Shown here in pieces: positions 52,125 through 60,947 of a DNA stretch of 64,000 bases (position 1 is its first letter; each line of letters begins with the position of its first letter). Both the position numbers and the translations under genes were made by a program. The notes below the pieces were generated by a model. It saw only the letters and a list, made by a program, of their open reading frames with translations, did not search any database and had not been told where the DNA came from. The stretch comes from JANQIO01 sp043513815 (lineage in GTDB: Bacteria; Pseudomonadota; Gammaproteobacteria; Pseudomonadales; Halieaceae): NCBI GenBank assembly GCA_043513815.1, contig CP121313.1, positions 4,154,001 to 4,218,000 on the forward strand, in the 5' to 3' direction.

Positions 52125-52156
52125 ACAATGCTGGCGCCAGAAGGTGCCAGCATTGT
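52125..52156 (-). terminator. Strong hairpin at the end of hemE
   Basis: ACAATGCTGGCGCC / GGTGCCAGCATTGT forms a 14-pair stem with one G-T pair and an AGAA loop, just after the hemE stop on the minus strand. No T tract follows, so it may act as an mRNA 3' end stabiliser or assist termination. Confidence 0.5.
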
Positions 52157-52169
52157 TACCGCGCCAGAC

Positions 52170-53234
52170 TCAGTCGTGGTACTGGGGAGAGAGTTCCTGG
52201 ACCGCGTCGACGAAGGCGGTAACGTTGTCCGGGTTGATGTCCGGGGTGATACCGTGGCCCAGGTTGAAGATGTGGCCGGCGCCGCTGCCATAGCTCTCGA
52301 GAATGCGCGCCACTTCGGCGCGAATCTTGTCCGGGTTGGCACGCAACCAGGACGGATCCATGTTGCCCTGCAGGGCCACGCGGTCACCGACCCGGGCGCG
52401 AGCGGCGCCGATATCGGTGGTCCAGTCCAGCCCCAGGCAATCCGCGCCGGTGTCAGCCATGGTTTCCAGCCACTGGCCACCGTTCTTGGTGAACAGGATC
52501 ACGGGGACCTTTCGACCTTCGTTTTCCCGGGTAATCTGTTCCATGGCCCGCTTCATGTAAGCCAGGGAGAATTCCAGGTAAGCCTGGTCGCCCAGTGCGC
52601 CACCCCAGGTATCGAAAATCTGCACCGCCTGGGCGCCGGCCTCGATCTGCGCGTTCAAATAATCCGCTACCGAGTCCGCCAGCACCGCCAGCAGTTGGTG
52701 CATTACCTCCGGCTGGTTGAAGGCCAGGGTCTTGGCACGGGCAAAATCGCGGGAGCTGCCGCCCTCTATCATGTAGGTCGCCAGCGTCCAGGGGCTGCCC
52801 GAAAATCCGATCAACGGGACGCTTCCCGCCAGCGCTTCGCGAATGGTGCTGACAGCCCGGATCACGTAATCCAGGTCCGTGCGCGCGTCCACCACCTTGA
52901 GTGCGGCTATCTCTGCTTCGGTCCGCACCGGCTTGTGAAAGCGCGGGCCCTCTCCTTCCACAAAATGCAGGCCCAGGCCCATGGCATCGGGAATGGTCAG
53001 TATGTCCGAAAACAGGATGGCCGCGTCCATGGGATAGCGCCGCAACGGCTGCAGGGTTACTTCACAGGCCAGCTCGGCGTTCATGCACAGGTCCATGAAT
53101 GAACCCGCCTGCTCACGGGTGGCCCGGTACTCGGGCAGGTAGCGCCCGGCCTGGCGCATCATCCACATGGGGGTGCGGTCAACGGGCTCGCGGTTCAGGG
53201 CCCGCAGGAAACGATCATTTTTTAATTCAGTCAT
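52170..53234 (-). CDS. hemE: Uroporphyrinogen decarboxylase
   Basis: 354 residues. The conserved N-terminal RTPMWMMRQAGRYLPEYR and FSDILTIPDAMGL, and GFSGSPWTLATYMIEG, mark the family. It decarboxylates uroporphyrinogen III to coproporphyrinogen III in haem synthesis. The ATG at 53234 overlaps the gltD stop by one base; a longer reading frame lies inside gltD. Last gene of the pil-aro-glt block. Confidence 0.95.
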   Translation of the reverse strand: MTELKNDRFLRALNREPVDRTPMWMMRQAGRYLPEYRATREQAGSFMDLCMNAELACEVTLQPLRRYPMDAAILFSDILTIPDAMGLGLHFVEGEGPRFHKPVRTEAEIAALKVVDARTDLDYVIRAVSTIREALAGSVPLIGFSGSPWTLATYMIEGGSSRDFARAKTLAFNQPEVMHQLLAVLADSVADYLNAQIEAGAQAVQIFDTWGGALGDQAYLEFSLAYMKRAMEQITRENEGRKVPVILFTKNGGQWLETMADTGADCLGLDWTTDIGAARARVGDRVALQGNMDPSWLRANPDKIRAEVARILESYGSGAGHIFNLGHGITPDINPDNVTAFVDAVQELSPQYHD

Positions 53235-54655
53235 TAGACGTCCAGGTAGTCGAGAATCCCTTCCGCGGCCTGGCGGCCTTCCCAGATGGCGGTGACCACG
53301 AGGTCGGAGCCGCGCACCATATCCCCACCAGCAAAGACTTTGGGGTTGGAGGTCTGGAATTTGTAGGTCTGCTCTTCGGGGGCGATCACGCCGTCCCATT
53401 CGTTGGTTTTTATGTCGGCGTCATTGAACCATGCCGGCGGGTCCGGTTGGAAGCCGAATGCGATGACAACCGCGTCGGCGGGCAGTATTTCTTCGCTTCC
53501 CGGAATGGCCTCCGGGCGACGCCGACCGCTGTCATCGGGTTCGCCGAGGCGGGTTTCCACAACTTTTACACCCACCACACCGCTGGCGTCGCCGACAATC
53601 TCCACCGGCTGACGGTTGAACAGGAAGATCACGCCCTCCTCCCGGGCATTCTTCACTTCACGCCGGGAACCGGGCATGTTCTCCTCGTCGCGCCGGTAGG
53701 CACAGAATACCGATACCGCCTGTTGCCGCACGGCGGTGCGCACACAGTCCATGGCAGTGTCACCGCCGCCCAGCACCACCACCCGCTTGCCGGCGAGGTT
53801 GATGAAGGCGTCAGCGGGCTGCTCGAAGCCCAGGTTGTGGTTAACGTTGCCCACCAGATAGGGCAATGCCTCGTGGACACCAGGCAGCTGCTCGCCGGGA
53901 AAGCTCCCTTTCATGTACTTGTAGGTGCCCATGCCCAGGAATACCGCGTCGTAGTCCGCCAACAGATCCGCCGGCATCACGTCGCGCCCGACTTCCGTGT
54001 TGAGCCTGAACTCCATGCCCATACCCTCGAAGACTTCACGGCGCCGGGTCATGACCGATTTTTCGAGCTTGAACTCCGGGATGCCGAAGGTCAGCAATCC
54101 GCCGATTTCCGGGTAGCGATCAAACAGCACGGGCTTAACCCCGGCTCGCACCAGTATGTCGGCGCAGCCAAGACCGGCGGGGCCGGCGCCGATGATGGCC
54201 ACTTTTTTGCCAGTGGGCTCCACGTCAGAGAGGTCCGGGCGCCAGCCCATGGCCAGCGCCGTGTCGGTAATGTACTTCTCTGTAGAGCCGATGGTGACAG
54301 CACCAAAGCCGTCCTCCAGGGTGCAGGCGCCCTCGCAGAGGCGATCCTGCGGGCAGATTCGGCCGCACACTTCAGGCAGGGTATTGGTCTGGTGAGACAG
54401 CTCCGCCGCCTCGAAGATGTTGCCCTCTGCAATCAGCTTCAGCCAGTTGGGGATAAGGTTGTGTACCGGGCACTTCCACTGGCAGTAAGGATTGCCGCAC
54501 TCCAGGCAGCGATGCGCCTGGCTGCTGACCTGGCCGTCAGAGTACTCCTCGTAGATTTCCACGTACTGGGTCTTGCGCGCCTGCAACGTTCTCTTGTCAG
54601 GGTCGCGACGGCCGACGTCGATAAACTGAAAATCATTGGCGAGTCGATCATTCAT
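53234..54655 (-). CDS. gltD: Glutamate synthase (NADPH), small subunit
   Basis: 473 residues. N-terminal 4Fe-4S region with RCLECGNPYCQWKCPVHN and CGRICPQDRLCEGACTL, then two dinucleotide loops: IIGAGPAGLGCADIL (FAD) and VVLGGGDTAMDCVRTA (NADPH). It delivers electrons from NADPH to GltB. Four bases separate it from the upstream gltB gene, and its stop overlaps hemE. Confidence 0.95.
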   Translation of the reverse strand: MNDRLANDFQFIDVGRRDPDKRTLQARKTQYVEIYEEYSDGQVSSQAHRCLECGNPYCQWKCPVHNLIPNWLKLIAEGNIFEAAELSHQTNTLPEVCGRICPQDRLCEGACTLEDGFGAVTIGSTEKYITDTALAMGWRPDLSDVEPTGKKVAIIGAGPAGLGCADILVRAGVKPVLFDRYPEIGGLLTFGIPEFKLEKSVMTRRREVFEGMGMEFRLNTEVGRDVMPADLLADYDAVFLGMGTYKYMKGSFPGEQLPGVHEALPYLVGNVNHNLGFEQPADAFINLAGKRVVVLGGGDTAMDCVRTAVRQQAVSVFCAYRRDEENMPGSRREVKNAREEGVIFLFNRQPVEIVGDASGVVGVKVVETRLGEPDDSGRRRPEAIPGSEEILPADAVVIAFGFQPDPPAWFNDADIKTNEWDGVIAPEEQTYKFQTSNPKVFAGGDMVRGSDLVVTAIWEGRQAAEGILDYLDV

Positions 54656-54659
54656 GGCA

Positions 54660-57600
54660 TCAATCCGTGTTACGCAAACGCGACAACAGGCGATCGAGGT
54701 CCGCAGCCTTTGGCTTCACCAGCCAGAACTTGCCGATGTAGTCAGTGAATTCTTCCAGCAGGGCGCTACCCCACTCGGACCCGGTTTCGTCGACGAACTC
54801 CTGAATAGTAGCGCGCAGGTGGTGACGATAGGGCTCGAAAGTCTCGGTGGAAATACGGTGAATCTCCACCAGCTCGCTGTTGTAACGGTCAATGAAGCCC
54901 CGGTCTTCGTCAAGCACATAGGCAAAGCCGCCGGTCATACCGGCGCCAAAGTTGTAGCCGGTCGGCCCCAGTACGATAACGTTGCCTCCCGTCATGTACT
55001 CACAGCAGTGGTCGCCCGCCGCCTCGACAACAGCTACGGCGCCGGAGTTGCGCACGGCAAAGCGCTCGCCGGCGACGCCGGCGGCAAACAGCTTGCCGCC
55101 TGTAGCCCCGTACAGGCAGGTATTGCCGATGATTGCGGTATCGCGGGATTCGAAACGCGATCCCCGCGGAGGGTAGATGACCAGTTTACCGCCGGCCATG
55201 CCCTTGCCGACATAGTCGTTGCTGTCTCCTTCCAGGTACATGTGCAGGCCACCGGCATTCCATACGCCAAAACTCTGGCCGGCGGTGCCGGTGAGGCGCA
55301 GGGTAATCGGCGCGTCAGCCATACCGGTATTGCCGTGGCGGCGTGCGATTTCACCGGAAAGGCGAGCTCCGATAGACCGGTCGCAGTTGGACACCGCGAA
55401 CGCAAATTCTCCGCCCGCCCTGGACTCGATGGCCGGCAGTACGGCCTCGACCATCTGTTCGGCTTTCTCGCCGCGGTCGAAGGGGTCGTTGGAGGACACG
55501 TTACAGTATTCCGGCTGGCCCTCAGCCGCCGGGTCCTTGTAGAGAATCGGCGCCAGGTCGAGCCGCGCCTGCTTGGGCGTGTCGCCAGGCAGCAGCTCCA
55601 GCAGGTCGGTGCGGCCGATCAGCTCCGCCAGTGAGCGCACGCCCAGCAGCGCCATCCATTCGCGAGTTTCCTCGGCCATGAACTGGATAAAGTTCACCAC
55701 CGCGTCCACGGTACCCTGGAAATGATCTTCCCGTAGCTGCTCATTCTGGGTCGCAACGCCGGTGGCGCAGTTGTTGAGATGGCAGATACGCAGGTACTTA
55801 CAACCCAGCGCCACCATCGGCGCAGTGCCAAAGCCGAAGCTCTCGGCACCGAGGATGGCGGCCTTGATGACATCCAGGCCGGTTTTCAGGCCGCCGTCAG
55901 TCTGTACCCGCACCTTGCCGCGCAGCATATTGCTGCGCAGCGCCTGGTGAACCTCAGCCAGGCCCAATTCCCAGGGAGAGCCAGCATGGTGGATAGACGT
56001 CAGCGGGCTGGCGGCGGTGCCACCGTCATATCCAGAAATGGTAATCAGGTCTGCGTAAGCCTTGGCCACCCCCGCGGCGATGGTGCCCACACCGGGCTCA
56101 CTTACCAGCTTGACCGATACCAGCGCATCCGGGTTGACCTGCTTGAGGTCAAAAATCAGCTGCGCAAGGTCCTCGATTGAATAGATATCATGGTGGGGGG
56201 GCGGAGAAATAAGGGTAACCCCGGGCACCGAGTAACGCAGGCGGGCAATCAGTTCATTGACCTTGCCGCCCGGCAACTGGCCACCCTCTCCAGGCTTGGC
56301 GCCCTGGGCAACCTTGATTTGCAGAACCTCGGCATTGACCAGGTAGTGCGGCGTGACACCAAAACGGCCAGAGGCAATCTGCTTGATCTTGGAGGTACGC
56401 TCTGTGCCGTATCGAGAGGGATCTTCTCCGCCCTCCCCGGAGTTGGAACGCGCACCGAGGCTGTTCATGGCCACCGCCAGCGCCTCATGGGCCTCCGGGC
56501 TCAGCGCCCCCAGGGACATGCCCGCGGTATCAAAACGCGGGGTAATCGCCGACACAGGCTCCACTTCATCGAGTGACAGGGGTGCTGGCGCCTGCCTGAG
56601 GGCGAACAGATCGCGTAGCGTTGCCGTTGGCCGCTCGTTTACCAGCTGGGCGTAGATCTTCCAGCGCGCGTAGTCGCCGCTGCGAACCGCCATCTGCAAG
56701 CTTGTGACCACGTCCGGATTGAAGGCATGGTATTCCTGTCCGTGCACGAACTTCAGCAGGCCACCCATTTCGATGGGCTTGCGCTTCGTCCAGGCCAGCT
56801 TTGCCAGTGTCCTCTGATCTGACTCCAGCTCCTCGAAGCCGGCGCCCTCAATGCGGCTGGCCACCCCGCTGAAACAGCGGTTGACTACCTCGCTGGCCAG
56901 ACCGACCGCCTCGAACAGCTGGGCGCCGCGGTAGGAGTTCACCGCAGAAATACCCATCTTCGACATGATCTTGAGCAGGCCCTTGTTGATGCCCTTGCGG
57001 TAGTTCTTGTAACAGGCGCTCGGCTCGCCGAGCAGTTCGCCGGATTGCATCAGGTCATCCAGCACCGCGTAGGACAGGTACGGGTAGATCGCGGTGGCAC
57101 CAAAGCCCAAAAGGCAGGCGAACTGGTGAGAATCGCGGGCGGTCGCCGTCTCCAGCAGGATATTGGAGCTGCAGCGCAGCCCGGCCTTGATGAGGCTGTG
57201 GTGCACTGCCCCGATCGCCAGCAGCGCGTGGATGGGCAACAGCCCTTTTTCGATGCGGCGGTCCGATAGCACCAGCACCACCTTGCCGTCCCGTATTGCC
57301 ATGGCCGCCTGCTCACACAGCAGGTCGATAGCCTCGGAGAGTGTGTGCTGCTCCGGGTCATAGGCGAGGTCAAGCTTGCAGGAAGCAAACTTCTCGTCAT
57401 CCATGTTTACCAAACGTGAGAACTTGGCAGGCGACAGCACCGGCGAGCTGAGGATCACACGCTCGGCATGCTCCGGGCCCTCGTGGAAAATGTTCTGCTC
57501 GCGGCCGAGGTCGGTCTCCAGCGACATCACCACTTGCTCGCGCAGGGGGTCTATGGGCGGATTGGTGACCTGCGCGAACTTCTGCCGGAAGTAGTCGTAC

Positions 57601-59102
57601 AGGGAACGCTGCTTGCGGGACAGTACCGCCATGGGGGTATCGTCGCCCATGGAACCCACCGCTTCGTTACCCGACTCCGCCAGCGGACGCAGCACCTGAT
57701 CCCGCTCCTCAAAGCTGACCTGGTACATCTTCATGTAGGCCTGCAGATCCTGCTTCTCCACCCCGGGATCCTGCTCTTCAGCAAAGGTCCCCTCGATGCG
57801 CCGGGCGTTCTCCCTCAGCCACTGCTTGTAGGGGTGACGCTTCTTGAGAATGTTATCAACGTCCTCGGTCTTCAGAAGCTCCCCTGTCTCGGTATCCACT
57901 ACCAGCATCTGACCGGGTCCGACCCGGCCTTTTTCCAGTACGTTTTCCGGCTTGTAATCGTAGGTGCCGATCTCGGACGCCAGGGTGATAAAGCCATCGT
58001 CGGTTTTCACCCAGCGTGCCGGCCGTAAGCCGTTGCGGTCCAGCAGGCAGACGGCATAGCGCCCGTCAGTGAGCACAATACCCGCCGGGCCGTCCCAGGG
58101 GTCCATGTGCATGGAGTAGTACTCGTAGAACGCCCTGAGATCGGGATCCATGTGCTCGCGGTTCTGCCAGGCGGGGGGAACCAGCAGGCGCAGCGCGCGC
58201 AGCATGTCCACACCGCCGGTACGCAGTACATCGAGCATGTTGTCCAGGCTGGAACTGTCCGAACCCGAGCGGTTCACCAGCGGTGATATCTCCTCGATAT
58301 TGGGCAGCAGGTCAGTCTTGAACAGGGCCGAACGCGCATCCGCCCAGTTGCGGTTGCCCTCGATGGTGTTGATCTCGCCGTTATGGGCCAGCAGGCGGAA
58401 GGGCTGGGCCAGGGGCCAGCGCGGCAGGGTATTGGTAGAGAAGCGCTGGTGGAACACACAGATCGCTGTCTCCAGGCGCTCATTGCTGAGGTCCGGGTAA
58501 AACTGTGGCAAGTCCGCAGGCATCATCAGGCCCTTGTAGGACAGCACTCGCTCAGACAGCGTGCAAATGTAGAACTCTTCATGGCTGTCGAGGCGAATTT
58601 CTACCTTGCGGCGCGCCACAAACAGCTTGGTGGACAGCGAATCGGCTGTGACGCCGGGCGCATCAATGAACATCTGCTCGATGCGCGGCATATTGCCCAG
58701 TGCAATCTCACCCAGCACGCTGGGATCGGTGGGCACTTCACGCCAACCGACCACCTCAAGACCTTCACCACCAATGATCTCTGCCAGCACCGCGCGCTCT
58801 TCCGCCGCCTTTTCCTCATCATTGCTGAGAAAGATCATGCCAATGCCGAAGCGCTCAGACAGCTCACGCTGGAATTCGCTGCGTGCCAGCTCGCGAATAA
58901 AACCCTCGGGCATCTGCAGCAACAGGCCGCAGCCGTCACCGGTCTTGCCGTCTGCGGCGATGCCGCCACGGTGGGTCATGCAGGTCAGGGACTCAATCGC
59001 CGTCCGCAGCAAGCGATGGCTGGTTTCGCCCTGGGTGTGGGCGATCAAACCGAAGCCGCAGTTGTCTCTAAACTCACCAGGGCGATGCAGGCCTTGAGTC
59101 AT
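54660..59102 (-). CDS. gltB: Glutamate synthase (NADPH), large subunit
   Basis: 1480 residues, full length. The N-terminal glutaminase follows a short propeptide: the mature end should be Cys15 in RDNCGFGLIAHTQGE. The synthase domain has SGEGGEDPSRYGTERTSKIK near residue 880, and a cysteine cluster is in CKYLRICHLNNCATGVATQ. The C-terminal GXGXG repeat domain contains GNTCLYGATGGKLFAAG. It makes two glutamates from glutamine and 2-oxoglutarate. The ATG at 59102 is preceded by 176 bases without a gene. Confidence 0.96.
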   Translation of the reverse strand: MTQGLHRPGEFRDNCGFGLIAHTQGETSHRLLRTAIESLTCMTHRGGIAADGKTGDGCGLLLQMPEGFIRELARSEFQRELSERFGIGMIFLSNDEEKAAEERAVLAEIIGGEGLEVVGWREVPTDPSVLGEIALGNMPRIEQMFIDAPGVTADSLSTKLFVARRKVEIRLDSHEEFYICTLSERVLSYKGLMMPADLPQFYPDLSNERLETAICVFHQRFSTNTLPRWPLAQPFRLLAHNGEINTIEGNRNWADARSALFKTDLLPNIEEISPLVNRSGSDSSSLDNMLDVLRTGGVDMLRALRLLVPPAWQNREHMDPDLRAFYEYYSMHMDPWDGPAGIVLTDGRYAVCLLDRNGLRPARWVKTDDGFITLASEIGTYDYKPENVLEKGRVGPGQMLVVDTETGELLKTEDVDNILKKRHPYKQWLRENARRIEGTFAEEQDPGVEKQDLQAYMKMYQVSFEERDQVLRPLAESGNEAVGSMGDDTPMAVLSRKQRSLYDYFRQKFAQVTNPPIDPLREQVVMSLETDLGREQNIFHEGPEHAERVILSSPVLSPAKFSRLVNMDDEKFASCKLDLAYDPEQHTLSEAIDLLCEQAAMAIRDGKVVLVLSDRRIEKGLLPIHALLAIGAVHHSLIKAGLRCSSNILLETATARDSHQFACLLGFGATAIYPYLSYAVLDDLMQSGELLGEPSACYKNYRKGINKGLLKIMSKMGISAVNSYRGAQLFEAVGLASEVVNRCFSGVASRIEGAGFEELESDQRTLAKLAWTKRKPIEMGGLLKFVHGQEYHAFNPDVVTSLQMAVRSGDYARWKIYAQLVNERPTATLRDLFALRQAPAPLSLDEVEPVSAITPRFDTAGMSLGALSPEAHEALAVAMNSLGARSNSGEGGEDPSRYGTERTSKIKQIASGRFGVTPHYLVNAEVLQIKVAQGAKPGEGGQLPGGKVNELIARLRYSVPGVTLISPPPHHDIYSIEDLAQLIFDLKQVNPDALVSVKLVSEPGVGTIAAGVAKAYADLITISGYDGGTAASPLTSIHHAGSPWELGLAEVHQALRSNMLRGKVRVQTDGGLKTGLDVIKAAILGAESFGFGTAPMVALGCKYLRICHLNNCATGVATQNEQLREDHFQGTVDAVVNFIQFMAEETREWMALLGVRSLAELIGRTDLLELLPGDTPKQARLDLAPILYKDPAAEGQPEYCNVSSNDPFDRGEKAEQMVEAVLPAIESRAGGEFAFAVSNCDRSIGARLSGEIARRHGNTGMADAPITLRLTGTAGQSFGVWNAGGLHMYLEGDSNDYVGKGMAGGKLVIYPPRGSRFESRDTAIIGNTCLYGATGGKLFAAGVAGERFAVRNSGAVAVVEAAGDHCCEYMTGGNVIVLGPTGYNFGAGMTGGFAYVLDEDRGFIDRYNSELVEIHRISTETFEPYRHHLRATIQEFVDETGSEWGSALLEEFTDYIGKFWLVKPKAADLDRLLSRLRNTD

Positions 59103-59278
59103 AGGGGGTCCAAAATATCTTGCAAAAACAAGTGGTTACAAAACTGCGCTTCTAGTGAAACAGCGCCCTGAAGAACAGGGAGCCCGAGCCCGGGTAAACG
59201 CAAAAAGGCCGGTAATATTACACAAGTTGCGAGGATGCGAACAATGCGCAGGTGGATAGCCGGCATTGATAAGGCGAA
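59103..59278 (-). promoter_or_regulatory. Intergenic region upstream of gltB
   Basis: 176 bases between aroB (end) and gltB (start). A GTAATATTAC palindrome lies at 59212-59221 and a GGCCTTTTTGCG stretch on the minus strand may weakly end aroB transcription. No SPOR/DamX-like gene is present here, unlike several related genomes. Confidence 0.35.
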
Positions 59279-60373
59279 TTATACCGAGGCGCTCTCCAGT
59301 ACACCGCGCAGCGTGCCGGCCGGGACATCGTCGACAACACGGGCGGCACCCACGGCATCGAGCAAAATCAGGCGCAGGCGACCATCGACCACCTTCTTGT
59401 CGCGCTGCATCAGTTCCAGGTATTGATCAGCAGCCATGTCCGCGGGCCCGGCCGTGGGCAGGCCGGCCGCAGACAACAGCTCCAGCAGCGGCGTCACCTC
59501 ATCCGCAGCCAGTCCACAGTGCGCTACCGACAGCCGTGCGGCCATGGCCATGCCAGCACCCACCGCCTCGCCGTGTAGCCACTGGCCGTATCCCTGGGCG
59601 GTTTCAATGGCATGGCCAAAGGTATGGCCGAAATTCAGCAGTGCGCGCAGACCCGCTTCGCGCTCATCTTGCGCGACCACCCCGGCCTTGTTGCTGCAAG
59701 ACCGCTCAATAGCCTCTGCCAGTGGCCCTTCCTCCAGAGCGCGCAGTTGACTGATATGATCGTGCAGCCAGCGATAGAAAGACTCGTCGCCGATCAACCC
59801 GTACTTGATCACTTCAGCCAGGCCGGCGGAAAGCTCCCGCGGCGGCAGGCTGTGGAGTGTGTCGACATCTATCAGTACTGCAGCGGGCTGATAGAAGGCA
59901 CCAATCATGTTCTTGCCCAGCGCGTGGTTAACGGCGGTTTTGCCGCCTACCGAAGAGTCCACCTGTGACAGCAGGGTGGTCGGGACCTGGATAAAATTGA
60001 CGCCGCGCTGGTAGGTGGCCGCGGCAAATCCGGCCATATCGCCCACCACACCGCCGCCCACCGCTATGACGGTAGTGCTGCGGTTGTGACCTTCAGCCAG
60101 CAGGCGATCATAGATGTGCCCCAGTGTTTCCAGGGTCTTGTACTGCTCCCCATCCGGCAGGACGATCTCGGTGACCTTGTCCAGCCCGTCCAGGGCGGCG
60201 CGCACCCGGCCCGCATAGAGGGGTGCGACGGTTTCGTTGCTGATAATGGCCACCTGCTGACCACTGACGTGGCGCCGCAGCAGTGTCGCGTCTGCCAGCA
60301 GCGAACGGCCGATGTATATAGGGTAACTGCGCTCCCCCAGTTCAACATGCAAGGTATGCATCAGGACAGTCAT
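59279..60373 (-). CDS. aroB: 3-dehydroquinate synthase
   Basis: 364 residues from the ATG at 60373. NAD-binding GGGVVGDMAGFAAATYQRG and the active-site run FIQVPTTLLSQVDSSVGGKT are intact, as is LNFGHTFGHAIE with metal-binding histidines. It converts DAHP to dehydroquinate, the second shikimate-pathway step. E. coli AroB begins nearer to LGERSYPI, so the ATG at 60361 is also possible. Paired with aroK as usual. Confidence 0.94.
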   Translation of the reverse strand: MTVLMHTLHVELGERSYPIYIGRSLLADATLLRRHVSGQQVAIISNETVAPLYAGRVRAALDGLDKVTEIVLPDGEQYKTLETLGHIYDRLLAEGHNRSTTVIAVGGGVVGDMAGFAAATYQRGVNFIQVPTTLLSQVDSSVGGKTAVNHALGKNMIGAFYQPAAVLIDVDTLHSLPPRELSAGLAEVIKYGLIGDESFYRWLHDHISQLRALEEGPLAEAIERSCSNKAGVVAQDEREAGLRALLNFGHTFGHAIETAQGYGQWLHGEAVGAGMAMAARLSVAHCGLAADEVTPLLELLSAAGLPTAGPADMAADQYLELMQRDKKVVDGRLRLILLDAVGAARVVDDVPAGTLRGVLESASV

Positions 60374-60425
60374 GCGCGTGTCTCTTCCAACGGTAGACAC
60401 CGGCGGCCGGCCGGCGCGCCAGTTC

Positions 60426-60944
60426 TCAGCCGGCGTTCAGGGCGTCACTCAACTGCTGGGCCACAGCGCGTGCCGAGTGGCCGTCAGTCTCGATGATGTG
60501 ATCTGCTATTTCCCGGTAGAGCGGATCCCGCTCTTCCATAAGTTCACGAAGCCTACCGCCGGGGTCTGCCACCTGCAACAGGGGCCGGTTCTTGTCTTTG
60601 GAGGTGCGCTCCAGCTGCTGCCTGATGGTGGCATGCAGGTAAACAACGCTGCCCCTTGCGGCCAGTGCCGCGCGATTCTCGGGCCGAAGTATGGCGCCTC
60701 CACCGGTAGCCAGGACGATACCGTTCAGCTGGGTCAACTGCTCGATGATGCGAGCCTCGCGCTCACGGAATCCCGCCTCACCTTCGACGTCGAAAATCCA
60801 GGGAATATCAGCACCGGCGCGGGCTTCGATGGCCTGGTCGCTGTCCAGGAATTCCAGGTGCAGCAGCTGGGCCAGTTGGCGGCCGATGGTGGTCTTCCCG
60901 GCGCCCATGGGGCCCACCAGGAAGACCCGCCTCGGCCCCGACAT
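60426..60944 (-). CDS. aroK: Shikimate kinase
   Basis: 172 residues. Walker A is GPMGAGKTTIG; the shikimate-binding residues are present as LDSDQAIE, GFREREARI (arginine retained), ATGGGA and READPLYREIAD-like DPLYREIAD. This contrasts with the paralogue at 31348-31854. Three bases separate it from the pilQ stop. Confidence 0.95.
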   Translation of the reverse strand: MSGPRRVFLVGPMGAGKTTIGRQLAQLLHLEFLDSDQAIEARAGADIPWIFDVEGEAGFREREARIIEQLTQLNGIVLATGGGAILRPENRAALAARGSVVYLHATIRQQLERTSKDKNRPLLQVADPGGRLRELMEERDPLYREIADHIIETDGHSARAVAQQLSDALNAG

Positions 60945-60947
60945 GTT

